A stretch of DNA of 64,000 nucleotides, from contig PAKU01000038.1 of NCBI GenBank assembly GCA_002706265.1, forward strand, positions 1 to 64,000. Reading direction: 5' to 3'. Shown here in pieces: positions 27,369-36,751 of the stretch. This stretch comes from Polycyclovorans sp. (GTDB lineage: Bacteria > Pseudomonadota > Gammaproteobacteria > Nevskiales > Nevskiaceae). A program made the position numbers and the translations under genes. Below the pieces are notes generated by a model. The model did not search any database. It was not told where the DNA came from and worked only from the letters and a program-made list of their open reading frames with translations. Numbering within the stretch: the stretch's first letter is position 1; each line of letters starts with the position of its first letter.

Positions 27369-27482
27369 ATGCGCAAGAATACCGCCCCGCCTGTTGCCGC
27401 CGTACTCGTTGATGACCCAGCGCCTGCCCGCCGATCCCTGTCCGACCGCCGCCATCATGGTGGGGTCAGCCCGCCGCGCCTG

Positions 27483-28418
27483 ATGGCCCAGACGCCCCCC
27501 AGGCCGCGATACCGCCAGCGCTACCTTGCGCCGCGCTACTGGCTGACGTGGTTGTCGCTGCTGCTGGTGCAGATGCTGACCTGGCTGCCGCTGCGGCTGA
27601 CCCGGCCGTTCGGGCGGGGCCTGGGCTGGCTGCTGGGCCGGGTGATGCGCGAGCGGCGCCACGTGACCGACGTCAACCTCATGCTGTGCCTGCCCGAGCT
27701 TGATGCCGCCGCCCGTCGCCGCATGGTCGATGCGCACTTCAAGGCCATGGGCGCGGCCATCTTCGAAACCGCGTTCGCCTGGTTTGCCAGCGATGCACGC
27801 ATTCGCAGGCTGGGCCGGGTGGAAGGGCTGGAACACCTCGATGCGGTGCAGCAGCAGGGACAGGGCGCCCTGCTGTTGACCGGCCATTTCAGCTGGCTGG
27901 AACTGGGCGCGCGGGTGCTGGCCGTGCAGCGACCGTTTCATGCCATGTACCGGCACGTGAACAACCCGCTGATCGACGACTGGATGTTCAGCGCCCGGTT
28001 GCAGCGCACCCGGCGCCAGCCCCTGCCGAAGCGCGACATCAAGACCCTGATTCGCGCGCTGCGCGAAGGCGAGGCCATCTGGTACGCGCCCGACCAGACC
28101 CTGGGCCGCGAGGCCGGCCTGTTTCTGCCCATGTTCGGCCAGCCGGTGTGGACCCTGACCGCCACCGCGCGCCTGGCCAAGCTGGGACGCGCCCGGGTGG
28201 TGCCGTACTTCACCACCTTCGAGCACGGGCAATACGTGCTCAGGGTGCAGGCGCCGCTCGAGCAGTTTCCCAGCGGCGACGATGCGGCCGACGCGCGGCG
28301 CGTCAACGACCTCATCGAGGCCGCGGCGCGGACGTCACCGCAGGCCTACTTCTGGGGCCACCGGCGCTTCAAGGTGCGCCCGCCCGACCGTGAAGACCCT
28401 TACCGGCGTGTCGACTAG
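27483..28418 (+). CDS. Lipid A late acyltransferase, LpxL/HtrB type
   Basis: A 311-residue inner-membrane acyltransferase of the LpxL/LpxM family, which adds a secondary acyl chain to Kdo2-lipid IVA. An N-terminal hydrophobic helix (TWLSLLLVQMLTWLPL) precedes the soluble domain. The catalytic HX4E motif is H135-E140 (GHFSWLELGAR). MYRHVNNPLIDDWM and the acyl-site APDQTLGREAGLFLPMFG follow, then the terminal WGHRRFKVRPP. ATG 27483 gives the usual length; upstream in-frame codons lack homology. LpxL, LpxM and LpxP cannot be separated by eye. The next gene starts 92 bases downstream. Confidence 0.93.
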   Translation: MAQTPPRPRYRQRYLAPRYWLTWLSLLLVQMLTWLPLRLTRPFGRGLGWLLGRVMRERRHVTDVNLMLCLPELDAAARRRMVDAHFKAMGAAIFETAFAWFASDARIRRLGRVEGLEHLDAVQQQGQGALLLTGHFSWLELGARVLAVQRPFHAMYRHVNNPLIDDWMFSARLQRTRRQPLPKRDIKTLIRALREGEAIWYAPDQTLGREAGLFLPMFGQPVWTLTATARLAKLGRARVVPYFTTFEHGQYVLRVQAPLEQFPSGDDAADARRVNDLIEAAARTSPQAYFWGHRRFKVRPPDREDPYRRVD

Positions 28419-28510
28419 TTTTGTCGGGAACCGCCGTCCAAATCCCAGCATCGGGCCGCAGCATTGATATAGTGGCGCGGTTCAAGTTCCGTCGTCTTTC
28501 CGAGGTGCAC

Positions 28511-29470
28511 GTGTTTCGTTCCATCGTCTTCCCGGCCGCCGTCGCGCTGGCCCTCGGCACCGGCAGCCTTGCCGTCCACGCCAATGCTGTCGCCGATGCC
28601 CAGAAAATGATGCAGCGGGGCGACTACGCGGCCGCTCTGAGCGCGCTCGACGCGCAACTGCGCAGCAACCCGCAAGATGCCGAGGCGCGGTTCGTGCGCG
28701 GTCTGGCGCTGACGCAGTTGGACCGGGTGCCCGACGCGATCCGCGCCTTTGCCGACCTGACGCGCGACTACCCGCAGCTGCCCGAGCCCTACAACAACCT
28801 GGCCGTGCTCTACGCCCAGGAAGGCGACTACGAGAAGGCCCGCGACGCCCTCGAAGCCGCGCTGGCCACGCACCCCAGCTACGCCACCGCCCATGAAAAC
28901 CTCGGTGACATCTACGCCGCTCTGGCCGGCGCCGCCTACAACCGCGCGCTGATGCTCGATCAGGGCAACCGGGGTGTGCAGCAAAAACTGTCACTCATCA
29001 GCCAGATGGACGGCGCGCCCGCCACTGCGGCCGCAGCCCCCGCGGCGCCGGTCGCCGCGCCGCAGCCCGCGGCCCAGCCTGCAACGCAGCCGCCGGCTGC
29101 CGCAGCGGTGCCGCCGCCGGCCGCCGCGCCGTTCGACACCGCGCCGATCCAGTCGGCCGTCAACACCTGGGCACAGGCGTGGCAGAACCAGGACCTGCCG
29201 GCCTACTTCTTCGCCTACGCCCGCAACTTCACGCCCGAAGGGGGGCTGAGCCGCAGCGCCTGGGAAACCCAGCGGCGTGACCGCATCTCGCGCCCCGAGA
29301 CGATCACGTTGCGCATCAGCAATCTGCAGGTGCAGTCGGTGCCCGGCGGGGCCATCGCGACCTTCACGCAGGACTACAGCGCCGACACCTACAGTGATTC
29401 GGTGACCAAGGTGCTGGAGATGGTGCGTGAAGACGGCAACTGGAAGATCACCCGCGAATTCACGCGCTGA
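28511..29470 (+). CDS. TPR protein with C-terminal Cds6/NTF2-like domain, exported
   Basis: A 319-residue periplasmic protein. A signal peptide ends at VHANA around residue 20-24. TPR-like repeats span about residues 25-150 (AEARFVRGLALTQLDRVPDA, LPEPYNNLAVLYAQEGDYEK). An Ala/Pro-rich linker of some 45 residues follows. The last 100 residues form an NTF2-like domain (VNTWAQAWQNQDLPAYFFAY to GNWKITREF) similar to the C-terminal Cds6 domain of the L,D-transpeptidase encoded next. GTG 28511 is chosen since GAGG lies just before it and the signal sequence begins there. It probably acts with that transpeptidase on the cell wall. Confidence 0.82.
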   Translation: MFRSIVFPAAVALALGTGSLAVHANAVADAQKMMQRGDYAAALSALDAQLRSNPQDAEARFVRGLALTQLDRVPDAIRAFADLTRDYPQLPEPYNNLAVLYAQEGDYEKARDALEAALATHPSYATAHENLGDIYAALAGAAYNRALMLDQGNRGVQQKLSLISQMDGAPATAAAAPAAPVAAPQPAAQPATQPPAAAAVPPPAAAPFDTAPIQSAVNTWAQAWQNQDLPAYFFAYARNFTPEGGLSRSAWETQRRDRISRPETITLRISNLQVQSVPGGAIATFTQDYSADTYSDSVTKVLEMVREDGNWKITREFTR

Positions 29471-29520
29471 TCGGCGTCGAACAGGGTGAATGCCCACGCC
29501 GATCTCGGGCGCGCCCGCCC

Positions 29521-30738
29521 ATGCCTGACCCCATGATCCTTCGCCTCGCCGCATGGGCGCTGCTTGCCGTGGTGGGCCTCACGCCGCCCGGGGCCGCCGC
29601 CGCCGCGCCCCTAGACGTGGCGCTGCTGGCGCCGCAGCGCACCGACGCCGAGTTGGCGCTCAATCGGGTCGTGGATGCCCTGCGACAGGGCAAGCGCGCC
29701 ACCGCCGTGCGCGAGCTTGAGGCCCTGATCCGCCGCGAACCCGATTTTCGCGCCGCGCACTGGCTGCACGCCCAACTGCTGAGCGCCCGCACCGGGCGCC
29801 AGGGGATCCTGCCGGCGGGCGTCGATCCGCTGGCGTTCGAAGAGCTCCGCGCCGAACTGCACCTGCGCGCCGAGGCCGAAGCGGCGCTGCCGGCCGATGG
29901 CGACGTGCCCAACGTGGTGATGGCGCTGGCGCCTCGGCATGCGCACCTGATCGTGGTCGATCTCAATCTGGCGCGTCTTTACGTGCTGAAGAACGACGAT
30001 GGGCGGCTCAGCCTGGTCCGGCACCATTACGCCGCCATCGGCCGCAACGGCAGCCGCAAGGTTTCTGAAGGCGATCTGCGCACGCCGGTCGGGGTCTACC
30101 ACGTCACCCAGTGGCGTGATGGCCGCTCGCTGCCCGACCTGTATGGCTCGGGCGCGTTTCCGGTGGACTACCCCAACGCCTGGGACCAGTTCAAGCAGCG
30201 CACCGGCTACGGCATCTGGCTGCATGGCGTGCCTTCCGGCACCTACACGCGGGCACCGAAGTCGTCGGAAGGCTGCGTGACCATGGCCAACGACGACCTC
30301 ACCGCCCTGCGTGCGTACATCGAGGTGGGGCAGACGCCGGTGGTGTTCACCGACGAGCTGAAGTGGCTGTCGTCCGCCGAGGCCCAGGCCCAGCGTGCGG
30401 ACTGGCTGCTGCGCCTGGAGGATTGGCGCGAGGCCTGGGCCTCGGTCGATACCGAACGCTATCTCGATCATTACCACCCCGAGTTCAGCTCGCCCGACAT
30501 GACGCGCGCGCAGTTCGTCGCCCACAAGCGGCGCGTCAACGAAGGCAAGACCTTCATCGATGTGGAGATCACCGACCTCAATCTGTGGCGGTATCCGGGC
30601 GTTGATCAGCCCATGGTGCTGGTGGAATTCACCCAGCGCTACACCTCCAACAACTATGCGTCGGTGTCGCAGAAGCAGCAGTACTGGCGCCAGATGGCCG
30701 ATGGCCAGTGGAAGATTTTTCGCGAAGTGGGCCGCTGA
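29521..30738 (+). CDS. L,D-transpeptidase family protein (YkuD) with Cds6-like C-terminus
   Basis: A 405-residue secreted protein with a signal peptide ending near GAAAAA (residue 29). A helical region with one TPR-like hairpin covers about 40-95. The YkuD domain (about 140-282) contains H235 in GIWLHGVPSG and the catalytic C252 in SSEGCVTM. An NTF2/Cds6-like domain occupies about 297-405. The layout matches YafK/LdtF-type proteins, one of which cleaves the peptidoglycan-Braun lipoprotein link, so either cross-linking or hydrolysis is possible. Its stop directly abuts the convergent sufE stop (TGATCA). Confidence 0.88.
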   Translation: MPDPMILRLAAWALLAVVGLTPPGAAAAAPLDVALLAPQRTDAELALNRVVDALRQGKRATAVRELEALIRREPDFRAAHWLHAQLLSARTGRQGILPAGVDPLAFEELRAELHLRAEAEAALPADGDVPNVVMALAPRHAHLIVVDLNLARLYVLKNDDGRLSLVRHHYAAIGRNGSRKVSEGDLRTPVGVYHVTQWRDGRSLPDLYGSGAFPVDYPNAWDQFKQRTGYGIWLHGVPSGTYTRAPKSSEGCVTMANDDLTALRAYIEVGQTPVVFTDELKWLSSAEAQAQRADWLLRLEDWREAWASVDTERYLDHYHPEFSSPDMTRAQFVAHKRRVNEGKTFIDVEITDLNLWRYPGVDQPMVLVEFTQRYTSNNYASVSQKQQYWRQMADGQWKIFREVGR

Positions 30739-31146
30739 TCAGCCTTCGGCGGCCGCCTGGGCCATGCCCTTGATGCGCTCGGTCATCGCGTAGAAACCGT
30801 TGCGGCGGTTCATGGAAATGTGGTTTTCCAGGCCCAGCTGCGCGAAGGTGCCGGGAATGTCCAGCGCCAGAATCTCCTGCGGTTTACGGTCCTGCACCAT
30901 GGCGAACAGCAGCGCGATCAGCCCGCGCACGATGTGCGCGTCCGAATCCCCGCGAAAGTGCAGCGCGCCGTCGTTGAGCTGGTGGTCCATCCACACCTGA
31001 CTCATGCAGCCGCGCACCTTGTTGATGTCGGTGTGGGCCTCGTCGGGCAGGGGCTCCAGCTTTTTACCCAGGTCCAGCAACAGCGCGTAGCGCGCTTCCC
31101 AGTCGTCCAGCATCTCGAAACTTTCGGCAATGTCGTCGATGTTCAT
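30739..31146 (-). CDS. SufE family cysteine desulfuration protein
   Basis: A 135-residue sulfur acceptor that takes persulfide sulfur from a cysteine desulfurase such as SufS or CsdA for Fe-S cluster building. It has the helical N-terminus DIAESFEMLDDWEARYALLL and LPDEAHTDINKVRGC with the acceptor cysteine at about residue 47. DIPGTFAQLGLENHISMNRRNG follows, typical for SufE/CsdE. No desulfurase gene is adjacent. ATG 31146 is used. The gene is convergent with the transpeptidase gene with zero spacing and divergent from rph. Confidence 0.93.
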   Translation of the reverse strand: MNIDDIAESFEMLDDWEARYALLLDLGKKLEPLPDEAHTDINKVRGCMSQVWMDHQLNDGALHFRGDSDAHIVRGLIALLFAMVQDRKPQEILALDIPGTFAQLGLENHISMNRRNGFYAMTERIKGMAQAAAEG

Positions 31147-31166
31147 GGCCTTATTGTAGTGACCGC

Positions 31167-31172
31167 TATACT
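31167..31172 (+). promoter_or_regulatory. Candidate -10 element of the rph operon
   Basis: TATACT lies 29 bases before the rph ATG in the 54-base sufE/rph gap. No good -35 hexamer is visible at 16-18 nt, so the assignment rests on the -10 alone. Confidence 0.35.
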
Positions 31173-31200
31173 TCGCGCCCTTTTTTAACGGCCAGACCCC

Positions 31201-31926
31201 ATGACGTTTTCCCGCCCCAGCGGCCGCAGCGCCGACGCCCTCCGCGACGTGAAGATCGAACGGGGCTTCACCCGTCATGCCGAAGGGTCGGTGCTTATCC
31301 ACATGGGTGGCACGCAGGTGCTGTGCACCGCCAGCCTGGAAGAGCGCGGCCCGCCGTGGAAGAAAGACGGCGGTTGGGTGACGGCCGAGTACGGCATGCT
31401 GCCGCGCGCCACCCACACCCGCAGCCGCCGCGAAGCCGCGCAGGGCAAGCAGTCCGGACGTACGCAGGAAATCCAGCGCCTCATCGGCCGCAGCCTGCGC
31501 GCCTGCGTCGACCTTGATGCGCTGGGCGCGCAAACCATCACCCTCGACTGCGACGTGCTGCAGGCCGATGGCGGCACCCGCTGCGCGTCGATCACCGGCG
31601 CCTACATCGCCCTGTGCGACGCGGTGGCCAAGGCCCGCAAGGGCGGCAAGCTCAAGCGCAACCCGATACTGGGTCATGTGGCCGCGGTGAGCGTCGGCGT
31701 CTATCAGGGACAGCCGGTGCTCGATCTGGACTACCTTGAAGACTCCGATTGCGAGTGCGACATGAACGTGGTCATGAACGACGCCGGGCATTTCATCGAG
31801 GTGCAGGGCACGGCCGAAGGCCACGCCTTCCGTCGTGAGGAGCTGGACCAGTTGCTCGACCTGGCCAGCGGCGGCATTGCGGCCCTGATCGCCCTGCAGC
31901 GACAAGCGCTCGAACAGGTGGCATGA
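31201..31926 (+). CDS. rph: Ribonuclease PH
   Basis: A 241-residue phosphorolytic 3'-exoribonuclease that trims tRNA precursors. Conserved elements are [40 protein letters not shown], the phosphate-binding [19 protein letters not shown], and the metal-binding [37 protein letters not shown] near the end is also diagnostic. It is full length, so the frameshift of some E. coli K-12 rph alleles is not present. It leads a four-gene coupled string with the COG0523 GTPase, rdgB and hemW. Confidence 0.98.
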   Translation: MTFSRPSGRSADALRDVKIERGFTRHAEGSVLIHMGGTQVLCTASLEERGPPWKKDGGWVTAEYGMLPRATHTRSRREAAQGKQSGRTQEIQRLIGRSLRACVDLDALGAQTITLDCDVLQADGGTRCASITGAYIALCDAVAKARKGGKLKRNPILGHVAAVSVGVYQGQPVLDLDYLEDSDCECDMNVVMNDAGHFIEVQGTAEGHAFRREELDQLLDLASGGIAALIALQRQALEQVA

Positions 31927-32972
31927 GCTCCGGCGCCGCGCCCGATGACCGCGTGCCGGTGGCCGTGCTCACCGGCTTTCTGGGCGCGGGCAAGACCACG
32001 CTGCTGAACTTCCTGCTGCGCCATCCGGCCATGCAGGGCACGGCCGTGGTGGTCAACGAGTTCGGCGATGTGGGGCTGGACCACCACCTCATCGAAACTG
32101 CCGTGCACGACGTTGAGCTGATCGAAGGCGGCTGCCTGTGCTGCACCGTGCGCGGTGCGCTGGGCGATGCGCTGATCAAACTGCTCGACCGCAGCGGCAA
32201 GGACGGCTGGCCGCCGATCAAACGCATCATTCTGGAGACCACCGGCGTCGCAGAGCCCGGGCCCATCCTGCGTGAGCTCAGTGCCGCACCCGAGCTGCAG
32301 GGCCGGGTGCGCGCCGACGGCACCACCACCCTGGTCGATGCCGCCGTCGGCGCCGACACGCTTGCGCGGCAGGGCATCGCCCGCGCACAGGTCGCTGCGG
32401 CCGATCAACTGCTGATCAGCAAGGCCGATCTGGTGGCGCCCGCCGCGCTCGCCGCGCTGAACGAGCAACTGCGCGCACTCAACCCCGAAGCGCCCATTGA
32501 CCTTGTCAACAGGGGCGCGGCCAAGCCGCAACACCTGTTCGGAACGGCGCAGCGGGCGACCGCCGATGCCGCGCCGATGCTGCGCTGGATGCACGCCGCA
32601 GCGCCGGTGCGCTTCACCCCGCTCACCGACGACACGCCGGCCCCCCAGCCCGACGGCATCGACAGTTTCAGTGTGGTGCTCGACACGCCGCTGCCGGAGT
32701 GGCGCTTTTATGGCTGGCTGACGTTTCTGCGGGGCTTGTCCGGCCCTGATCTGCTGCGCGTCAAGGGCCTGATCCACCTCGAAGGCCGGTCCGGCCCGGT
32801 ACTGATTCACGGCGTACAGGGCGTTTTTCACGATCCCGAGCCGCGCGACTCCTGGCCCACCGACGACCACCGGACCCGCCTGGTCTTCATCACCCAGGGC
32901 TGGGGGCGGGAAACGGTGCGCAGCACCCTGGGCCATCTCACCGGCGAAGCCGACGGCGAGACCGACACATGA
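31923..32972 (+). CDS. COG0523 (CobW/P47K) GTPase, metal chaperone-like
   Basis: A 349-residue G3E GTPase. The Walker A is [15 protein letters not shown] near residue 17. The metal-binding CxCC lies in [28 protein letters not shown] and the guanine-specificity ISKAD complete the G domain. The C-terminal CobW domain starts at about residue 240 ([20 protein letters not shown]) and is full. Family members such as ZigA and ZNG1 handle zinc, others nickel or cobalt. No zinc regulator site is seen, and its position between rph and rdgB suggests constitutive expression. It overlaps both neighbours by 4 nt. Confidence 0.93.
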   Translation: MSSGAAPDDRVPVAVLTGFLGAGKTTLLNFLLRHPAMQGTAVVVNEFGDVGLDHHLIETAVHDVELIEGGCLCCTVRGALGDALIKLLDRSGKDGWPPIKRIILETTGVAEPGPILRELSAAPELQGRVRADGTTTLVDAAVGADTLARQGIARAQVAAADQLLISKADLVAPAALAALNEQLRALNPEAPIDLVNRGAAKPQHLFGTAQRATADAAPMLRWMHAAAPVRFTPLTDDTPAPQPDGIDSFSVVLDTPLPEWRFYGWLTFLRGLSGPDLLRVKGLIHLEGRSGPVLIHGVQGVFHDPEPRDSWPTDDHRTRLVFITQGWGRETVRSTLGHLTGEADGETDT

Positions 32973-33574
32973 CCCCCGCACCTCTGGTTCTGGCCTCGCA
33001 GAACCCGAAAAAATCCCGCGAGCTGGATGCGCTGTTGCGGCCGCTGGGGTGGCAGGTCCAGGCGCTGTCGGGGTTCACGGCGGACTCGCCGGTGGAAGAC
33101 GCGCCCACCTTTGTCGAAAACGCGCTCATCAAGGCCCGGCACGCCGCCCGGATCAGCGGTCTGCCCGCCATCGCCGATGATTCCGGTCTTGAAGTGGCCG
33201 CCCTGGGCGGCGCGCCCGGTGTGCGTTCGGCCCGCTACGCCGGTGAGCCCAGCGATGATGCCGCCAACAACCGCAGGCTGCTCGCCGCCCTGAGCGGGGT
33301 GCCGGCGGCCGAACGCGGCGCGCGGTTCGTCTGTGCGCTGGTGCTGCTGCGCCACGCCGACGACCCGGTGCCCGTCATTGCCGTGGGCACCTGGCCGGGG
33401 CAGATCCTCGATGCCCCGCGTGGCGACGGCGGCTTCGGCTACGACCCGCTGTTCTTGGTGCCTGAGCGGCAGCGCAGCGCCGCCGAGCTGGGCGCTGACG
33501 AGAAGGCGCGCCTCAGTCATCGCGGCCGCGCCTTGCGCAGCCTGATGCAGCAACTGGCCGCCGATGCCCGGTGA
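32969..33574 (+). CDS. rdgB: XTP/dITP diphosphatase
   Basis: A 201-residue house-cleaning enzyme that removes dITP, dXTP and ITP from the nucleotide pool. Diagnostic blocks are LVLASQNPKKSRELDALL at the N-terminus, TFVENALIKARHAA, LPAIADDSGLEVAALGGAPG, VRSARYAGE, and GGFGYDPLFLVPE. The final SHRGRALRSLMQQL is also typical. It starts with a 4-nt overlap with the GTPase gene and ends 11 nt inside hemW. Its company with hemW is a common gene order in gammaproteobacteria. Confidence 0.97.
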   Translation: MTPAPLVLASQNPKKSRELDALLRPLGWQVQALSGFTADSPVEDAPTFVENALIKARHAARISGLPAIADDSGLEVAALGGAPGVRSARYAGEPSDDAANNRRLLAALSGVPAAERGARFVCALVLLRHADDPVPVIAVGTWPGQILDAPRGDGGFGYDPLFLVPERQRSAAELGADEKARLSHRGRALRSLMQQLAADAR

Positions 33575-34733
33575 CCCGCCCAGTGATCTGCCCGGCGACG
33601 CGCTGGGGCTGTACCTGCACTTCCCCTGGTGCGTGCGCAAATGCCCCTACTGCGATTTCAATTCCCATGCCCTGCGGGGTGAGGTGCCCGAGGCCGACTA
33701 CGTTGCGGCGCTGCTTCGCGACCTCGATGCCGACCTGGAAAGCCTGGGCGACCGCGTCCGGCCCGCCAGCAGCGCGTTTCTGGGCGGCGGCACGCCCAGT
33801 CTGTTTTCCGGCGCGGCCATCGGCCAGGTGCTCGACGGGGTGCGCCAGCGCCTGGGCTTCACCGACGAGGCCGAAATCACTTTGGAAGCCAATCCCGGCA
33901 CGGTGGACGAAGCGCACTTCGCGGGCTATCGCGCCGCGGGGGTGAACCGCCTGTCGATTGGCGTGCAGAGCTTCAACCCGGCGCACCTGCAAAGTCTGGG
34001 GCGTATTCACAGCCGCGACGATGCGCTGCGTGCAATGCGCGTGGCGCGCGGCGCGGGGTTTGAAAACGTGAATCTGGACCTGATGTTCGGCCTGCCCGGG
34101 CAGTCGGCCGATCAGGCCCTGGCCGATCTTGCACAGGCCATCGACCTGGCGCCCACGCACCTGTCGGTGTACCAGCTCACGCTGGAGCCCAACACCGAGT
34201 TCGCCGCGCGCCCCCCGACCCTGCCGGACGATGACCGCATCGCCGACATGCAGGCCGCGCTGCAGGCACGACTTGCCGATGCGGGCTACGCGCAGTACGA
34301 GGTGTCGGCCTATGCCCGGCCGGGTCGGCGCTCACGGCACAACCTCACCTACTGGACGTTTGGCGATTATCTGGGCATCGGCGCCGGCGCCCACGGCAAG
34401 TGGACACGCGACGGACAGCCGCGGCGCCGCGCCAAGCACAAGCACCCCAAGACCTACCTGGCCACGGCGGGCTCGGCGGCCTGCTGGCAGGAAGACCAGG
34501 CCGTGGCCACCGCCGATCTGCCGTTCGAGTTCGCGATGAACGCGTTGCGGCTGGTGGACGGCTTTACCCCGGCGCAGTTCGAGTCCGCCACCGGCCTGCC
34601 GGTTTCGGCACTGGACGTGCCCCTGGGCGCGGCGCGCCGGCAGGGCCTGCTGGACGATGATGCCTCCGGCCGGCTGCGCGCCAGCGCGCTGGGGTATCGC
34701 CACCTCAACCGCTTGACGGGGTTGTTCCTGTAA
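33564..34733 (+). CDS. hemW: Radical SAM heme chaperone HemW
   Basis: A 389-residue radical SAM protein, formerly called coproporphyrinogen III oxidase-like. The [4Fe-4S] motif is CVRKCPYC, within LYLHFPWCVRKCPYCDFNSH. VNRLSIGVQSFNPAHLQSLG and LSVYQLTLEPNTEFAA follow. The C-terminal HemN-type winged helix ends with RHLNRLTGLFL. The CxxxCxxC without the extra trailing cysteine points to HemW (heme insertion) rather than HemN. It overlaps rdgB by 11 nt, and the CPXCG protein follows after 24 bases. Confidence 0.95.
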   Translation: MPGDPPSDLPGDALGLYLHFPWCVRKCPYCDFNSHALRGEVPEADYVAALLRDLDADLESLGDRVRPASSAFLGGGTPSLFSGAAIGQVLDGVRQRLGFTDEAEITLEANPGTVDEAHFAGYRAAGVNRLSIGVQSFNPAHLQSLGRIHSRDDALRAMRVARGAGFENVNLDLMFGLPGQSADQALADLAQAIDLAPTHLSVYQLTLEPNTEFAARPPTLPDDDRIADMQAALQARLADAGYAQYEVSAYARPGRRSRHNLTYWTFGDYLGIGAGAHGKWTRDGQPRRRAKHKHPKTYLATAGSAACWQEDQAVATADLPFEFAMNALRLVDGFTPAQFESATGLPVSALDVPLGAARRQGLLDDDASGRLRASALGYRHLNRLTGLFL

Positions 34734-34757
34734 CGGAGTTGTATCGGAGTTCAAGAA

Positions 34758-34946
34758 ATGCTCGAAGAAAAGGCCATCACCTGCCCCTACTGCTGGGAGA
34801 CCCTCCACATTGACCTGGACCTCTCCGGCGGCACCGCCGAATACACCGAGGATTGCCACGTCTGCTGCCGACCGATTCTGGTGACCCTGCACGTTGATGA
34901 GGCCACCGGCGGCTTCCGGGTGGATGTGCGGGCCGAGAACGAATGA
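34758..34946 (+). CDS. CPXCG-motif cysteine-rich protein
   Basis: A 62-residue protein with two cysteine pairs, CPYC (residues 9-12) and CHVC/C near residues 33-37, that should bind one zinc ion. The spacing fits the CPXCG-motif family. Homologues are small, cytoplasmic and of unknown function. The upstream DNA repeats CGGAGTT twice, and the second copy serves as the ribosome-binding site. It is coupled by an ATGA overlap to the ABC exporter gene. Confidence 0.85.
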   Translation: MLEEKAITCPYCWETLHIDLDLSGGTAEYTEDCHVCCRPILVTLHVDEATGGFRVDVRAENE

Positions 34947-36700
34947 GCGCGCCGGTCGCGCCGCCGCGCCGTCGCCTGCGTTCGCTGAGCGGGCTTTGGC
35001 CGTTTCTGGCGCCTTATCGCCGTCAGTTGCTGTGGGCGCTGGTGCTGCTGGTGCTGGCCAGCCTGGCGATGCTGGCCGCGCCGCTGGCGGTACGTGACCT
35101 GATCGATCACGGATTCGAGCCGGGCGCGGCGATCCACGGCTACTTTCTGGGGCTGTTCGCCCTGGCAATGCTTGCCGGCATCCTGATGGCGGGGCGGTAT
35201 TACATGGTCAGCTGGCTGGGCGAGCGGGTCACCGCGGACCTGCGCAGCGCGGTGTACCGCCGCATGCTGGTGCAGTCGCCTGGCTATTTCGAGCACACGC
35301 AGACCGGCGAAGTGCTGTCGCGGCTGACGGCGGACACCACGGTGATCCAGACCGTGGTCGGCTCGTCGATGTCGATGGGGCTGCGCAGTGCCGCACAGTT
35401 TCTGGGCGGCATGGTGATGCTGGCGGTGACCAGCCTCACGCTGTTCGCGGTGACGCTGGGGCTGCTGGTGGTGGTGATGGTGCCCATCGTCATCGTCAGC
35501 CGGCAGGTGCGGCGGCTGTCGCGCGAATCTCAGGACCGCGTCGCCGACACCGCCGCCGTGGCCGGCGAGATGCTCAACGCCATCCCCACCGTGCAGGCGT
35601 TCACCCAGGAAGGCTTCGAGGCGCGGCGCTTCGACCACGGCGTGACGCGCAGCTTCGTCACCGCCATGGCGCGCACCCGGCTGCGGGCGATCATGACGGC
35701 GAGCATCGTCGGCGGGGTCTTCGGCGCCATCGTGTTCGTGCTGTGGCTGGGCGCACGGGCGGTGATCGACGGCAGCATGACGGCGGGCGAACTGGCGTCG
35801 TTCGTGCTGTACGCGATGATCACCGCCGGGGCGATCGGCGTGATCGCCGAGGTCTGGGGCGAAGTGCTGCGCGCGGCCGGCGCCACCGAGCGGCTGATGG
35901 AGCTGCTGTCGGCCGAGCCCGACATTCAGGCGCCAGCGCAGCCCGCGGTGCTGCCGCGCCAGCCCCAGGCCGAGGTGATCCTCGACGCGGTGCATTTTGT
36001 CTACCCGTCACGGCCCGACACGCCGGCGCTGGACGGGCTGAACCTGGTCATCCACCCCGGCGAAACCGTGGCGCTGGTCGGCCCCAGCGGCGCCGGCAAG
36101 ACCACGGTGTTCCAGTTGCTGATGCGCTACTACGACGTGAGCGGCGGCGCGATTCGCTTCAACGGCGTCGATCTGCGCGAGGTCGATCCACGGGCCCTGC
36201 GCGCGCAGATCGGCATCGTGCCGCAGGACGCGGTGATCTTCTCCGGCAGCGCGCTGGAAAACATTCGCTACGGTCGTGCCGATGCCAGCGATGACGAGGT
36301 CAAGGCCGCCGCGCGGCTGGCCCTGGCCGATGAGTTCATCGCCCGGTTGCCGCAGGGCTACGACACCTTTGTGGGCGAGCGTGGCCTGCGTCTGTCCGGC
36401 GGGCAGCGACAGCGCGTCGCCATTGCCCGCGCCATTCTTCGTGACCCGCCGCTGCTGTTGCTCGACGAGGCCACCAGCGCGCTGGACGCCGAAAGCGAAG
36501 CGCTGGTGCAACAGGGCCTGGCCGCCGCCATGCGCCACCGCACCACGCTGGTGATTGCCCACCGGCTGGCGACGGTGCGCAAGGCCGATCGCATCGTGGT
36601 GCTGGAGGGCGGGCGCATCGTCGAGATCGGCACGCCGGCCGAGCTGATGCAGCAGGGCGGCCTGTACGCGCGGCTGGCGTCGTTTCAGGTGATGGCCTGA
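34943..36700 (+). CDS. ABC exporter, fused membrane and ATPase domains (MsbA/BmrA-like)
   Basis: A 585-residue half-transporter. Six transmembrane helices span about residues 20-305. The ATPase half (about 335-585) shows Walker A GPSGAGKTT, the Q-loop VPQDAVIFSGS, the signature LSGGQRQRVAIARAI, Walker B LLLLDEATSALDAES, and the H-loop VIAHRLATV. It works as a homodimer, probably exporting lipids or drugs; substrates cannot be assigned. A dedicated MsbA is expected next to lpxK, which is not here. It begins within the CPXCG gene stop. Confidence 0.93.
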   Translation: MSAPVAPPRRRLRSLSGLWPFLAPYRRQLLWALVLLVLASLAMLAAPLAVRDLIDHGFEPGAAIHGYFLGLFALAMLAGILMAGRYYMVSWLGERVTADLRSAVYRRMLVQSPGYFEHTQTGEVLSRLTADTTVIQTVVGSSMSMGLRSAAQFLGGMVMLAVTSLTLFAVTLGLLVVVMVPIVIVSRQVRRLSRESQDRVADTAAVAGEMLNAIPTVQAFTQEGFEARRFDHGVTRSFVTAMARTRLRAIMTASIVGGVFGAIVFVLWLGARAVIDGSMTAGELASFVLYAMITAGAIGVIAEVWGEVLRAAGATERLMELLSAEPDIQAPAQPAVLPRQPQAEVILDAVHFVYPSRPDTPALDGLNLVIHPGETVALVGPSGAGKTTVFQLLMRYYDVSGGAIRFNGVDLREVDPRALRAQIGIVPQDAVIFSGSALENIRYGRADASDDEVKAAARLALADEFIARLPQGYDTFVGERGLRLSGGQRQRVAIARAILRDPPLLLLDEATSALDAESEALVQQGLAAAMRHRTTLVIAHRLATVRKADRIVVLEGGRIVEIGTPAELMQQGGLYARLASFQVMA

Positions 36701-36751
36701 GCCACCGGGCCCGGATTGTGCGGCTGGCCCGTCGCCGGCGACAGGCCGGGC

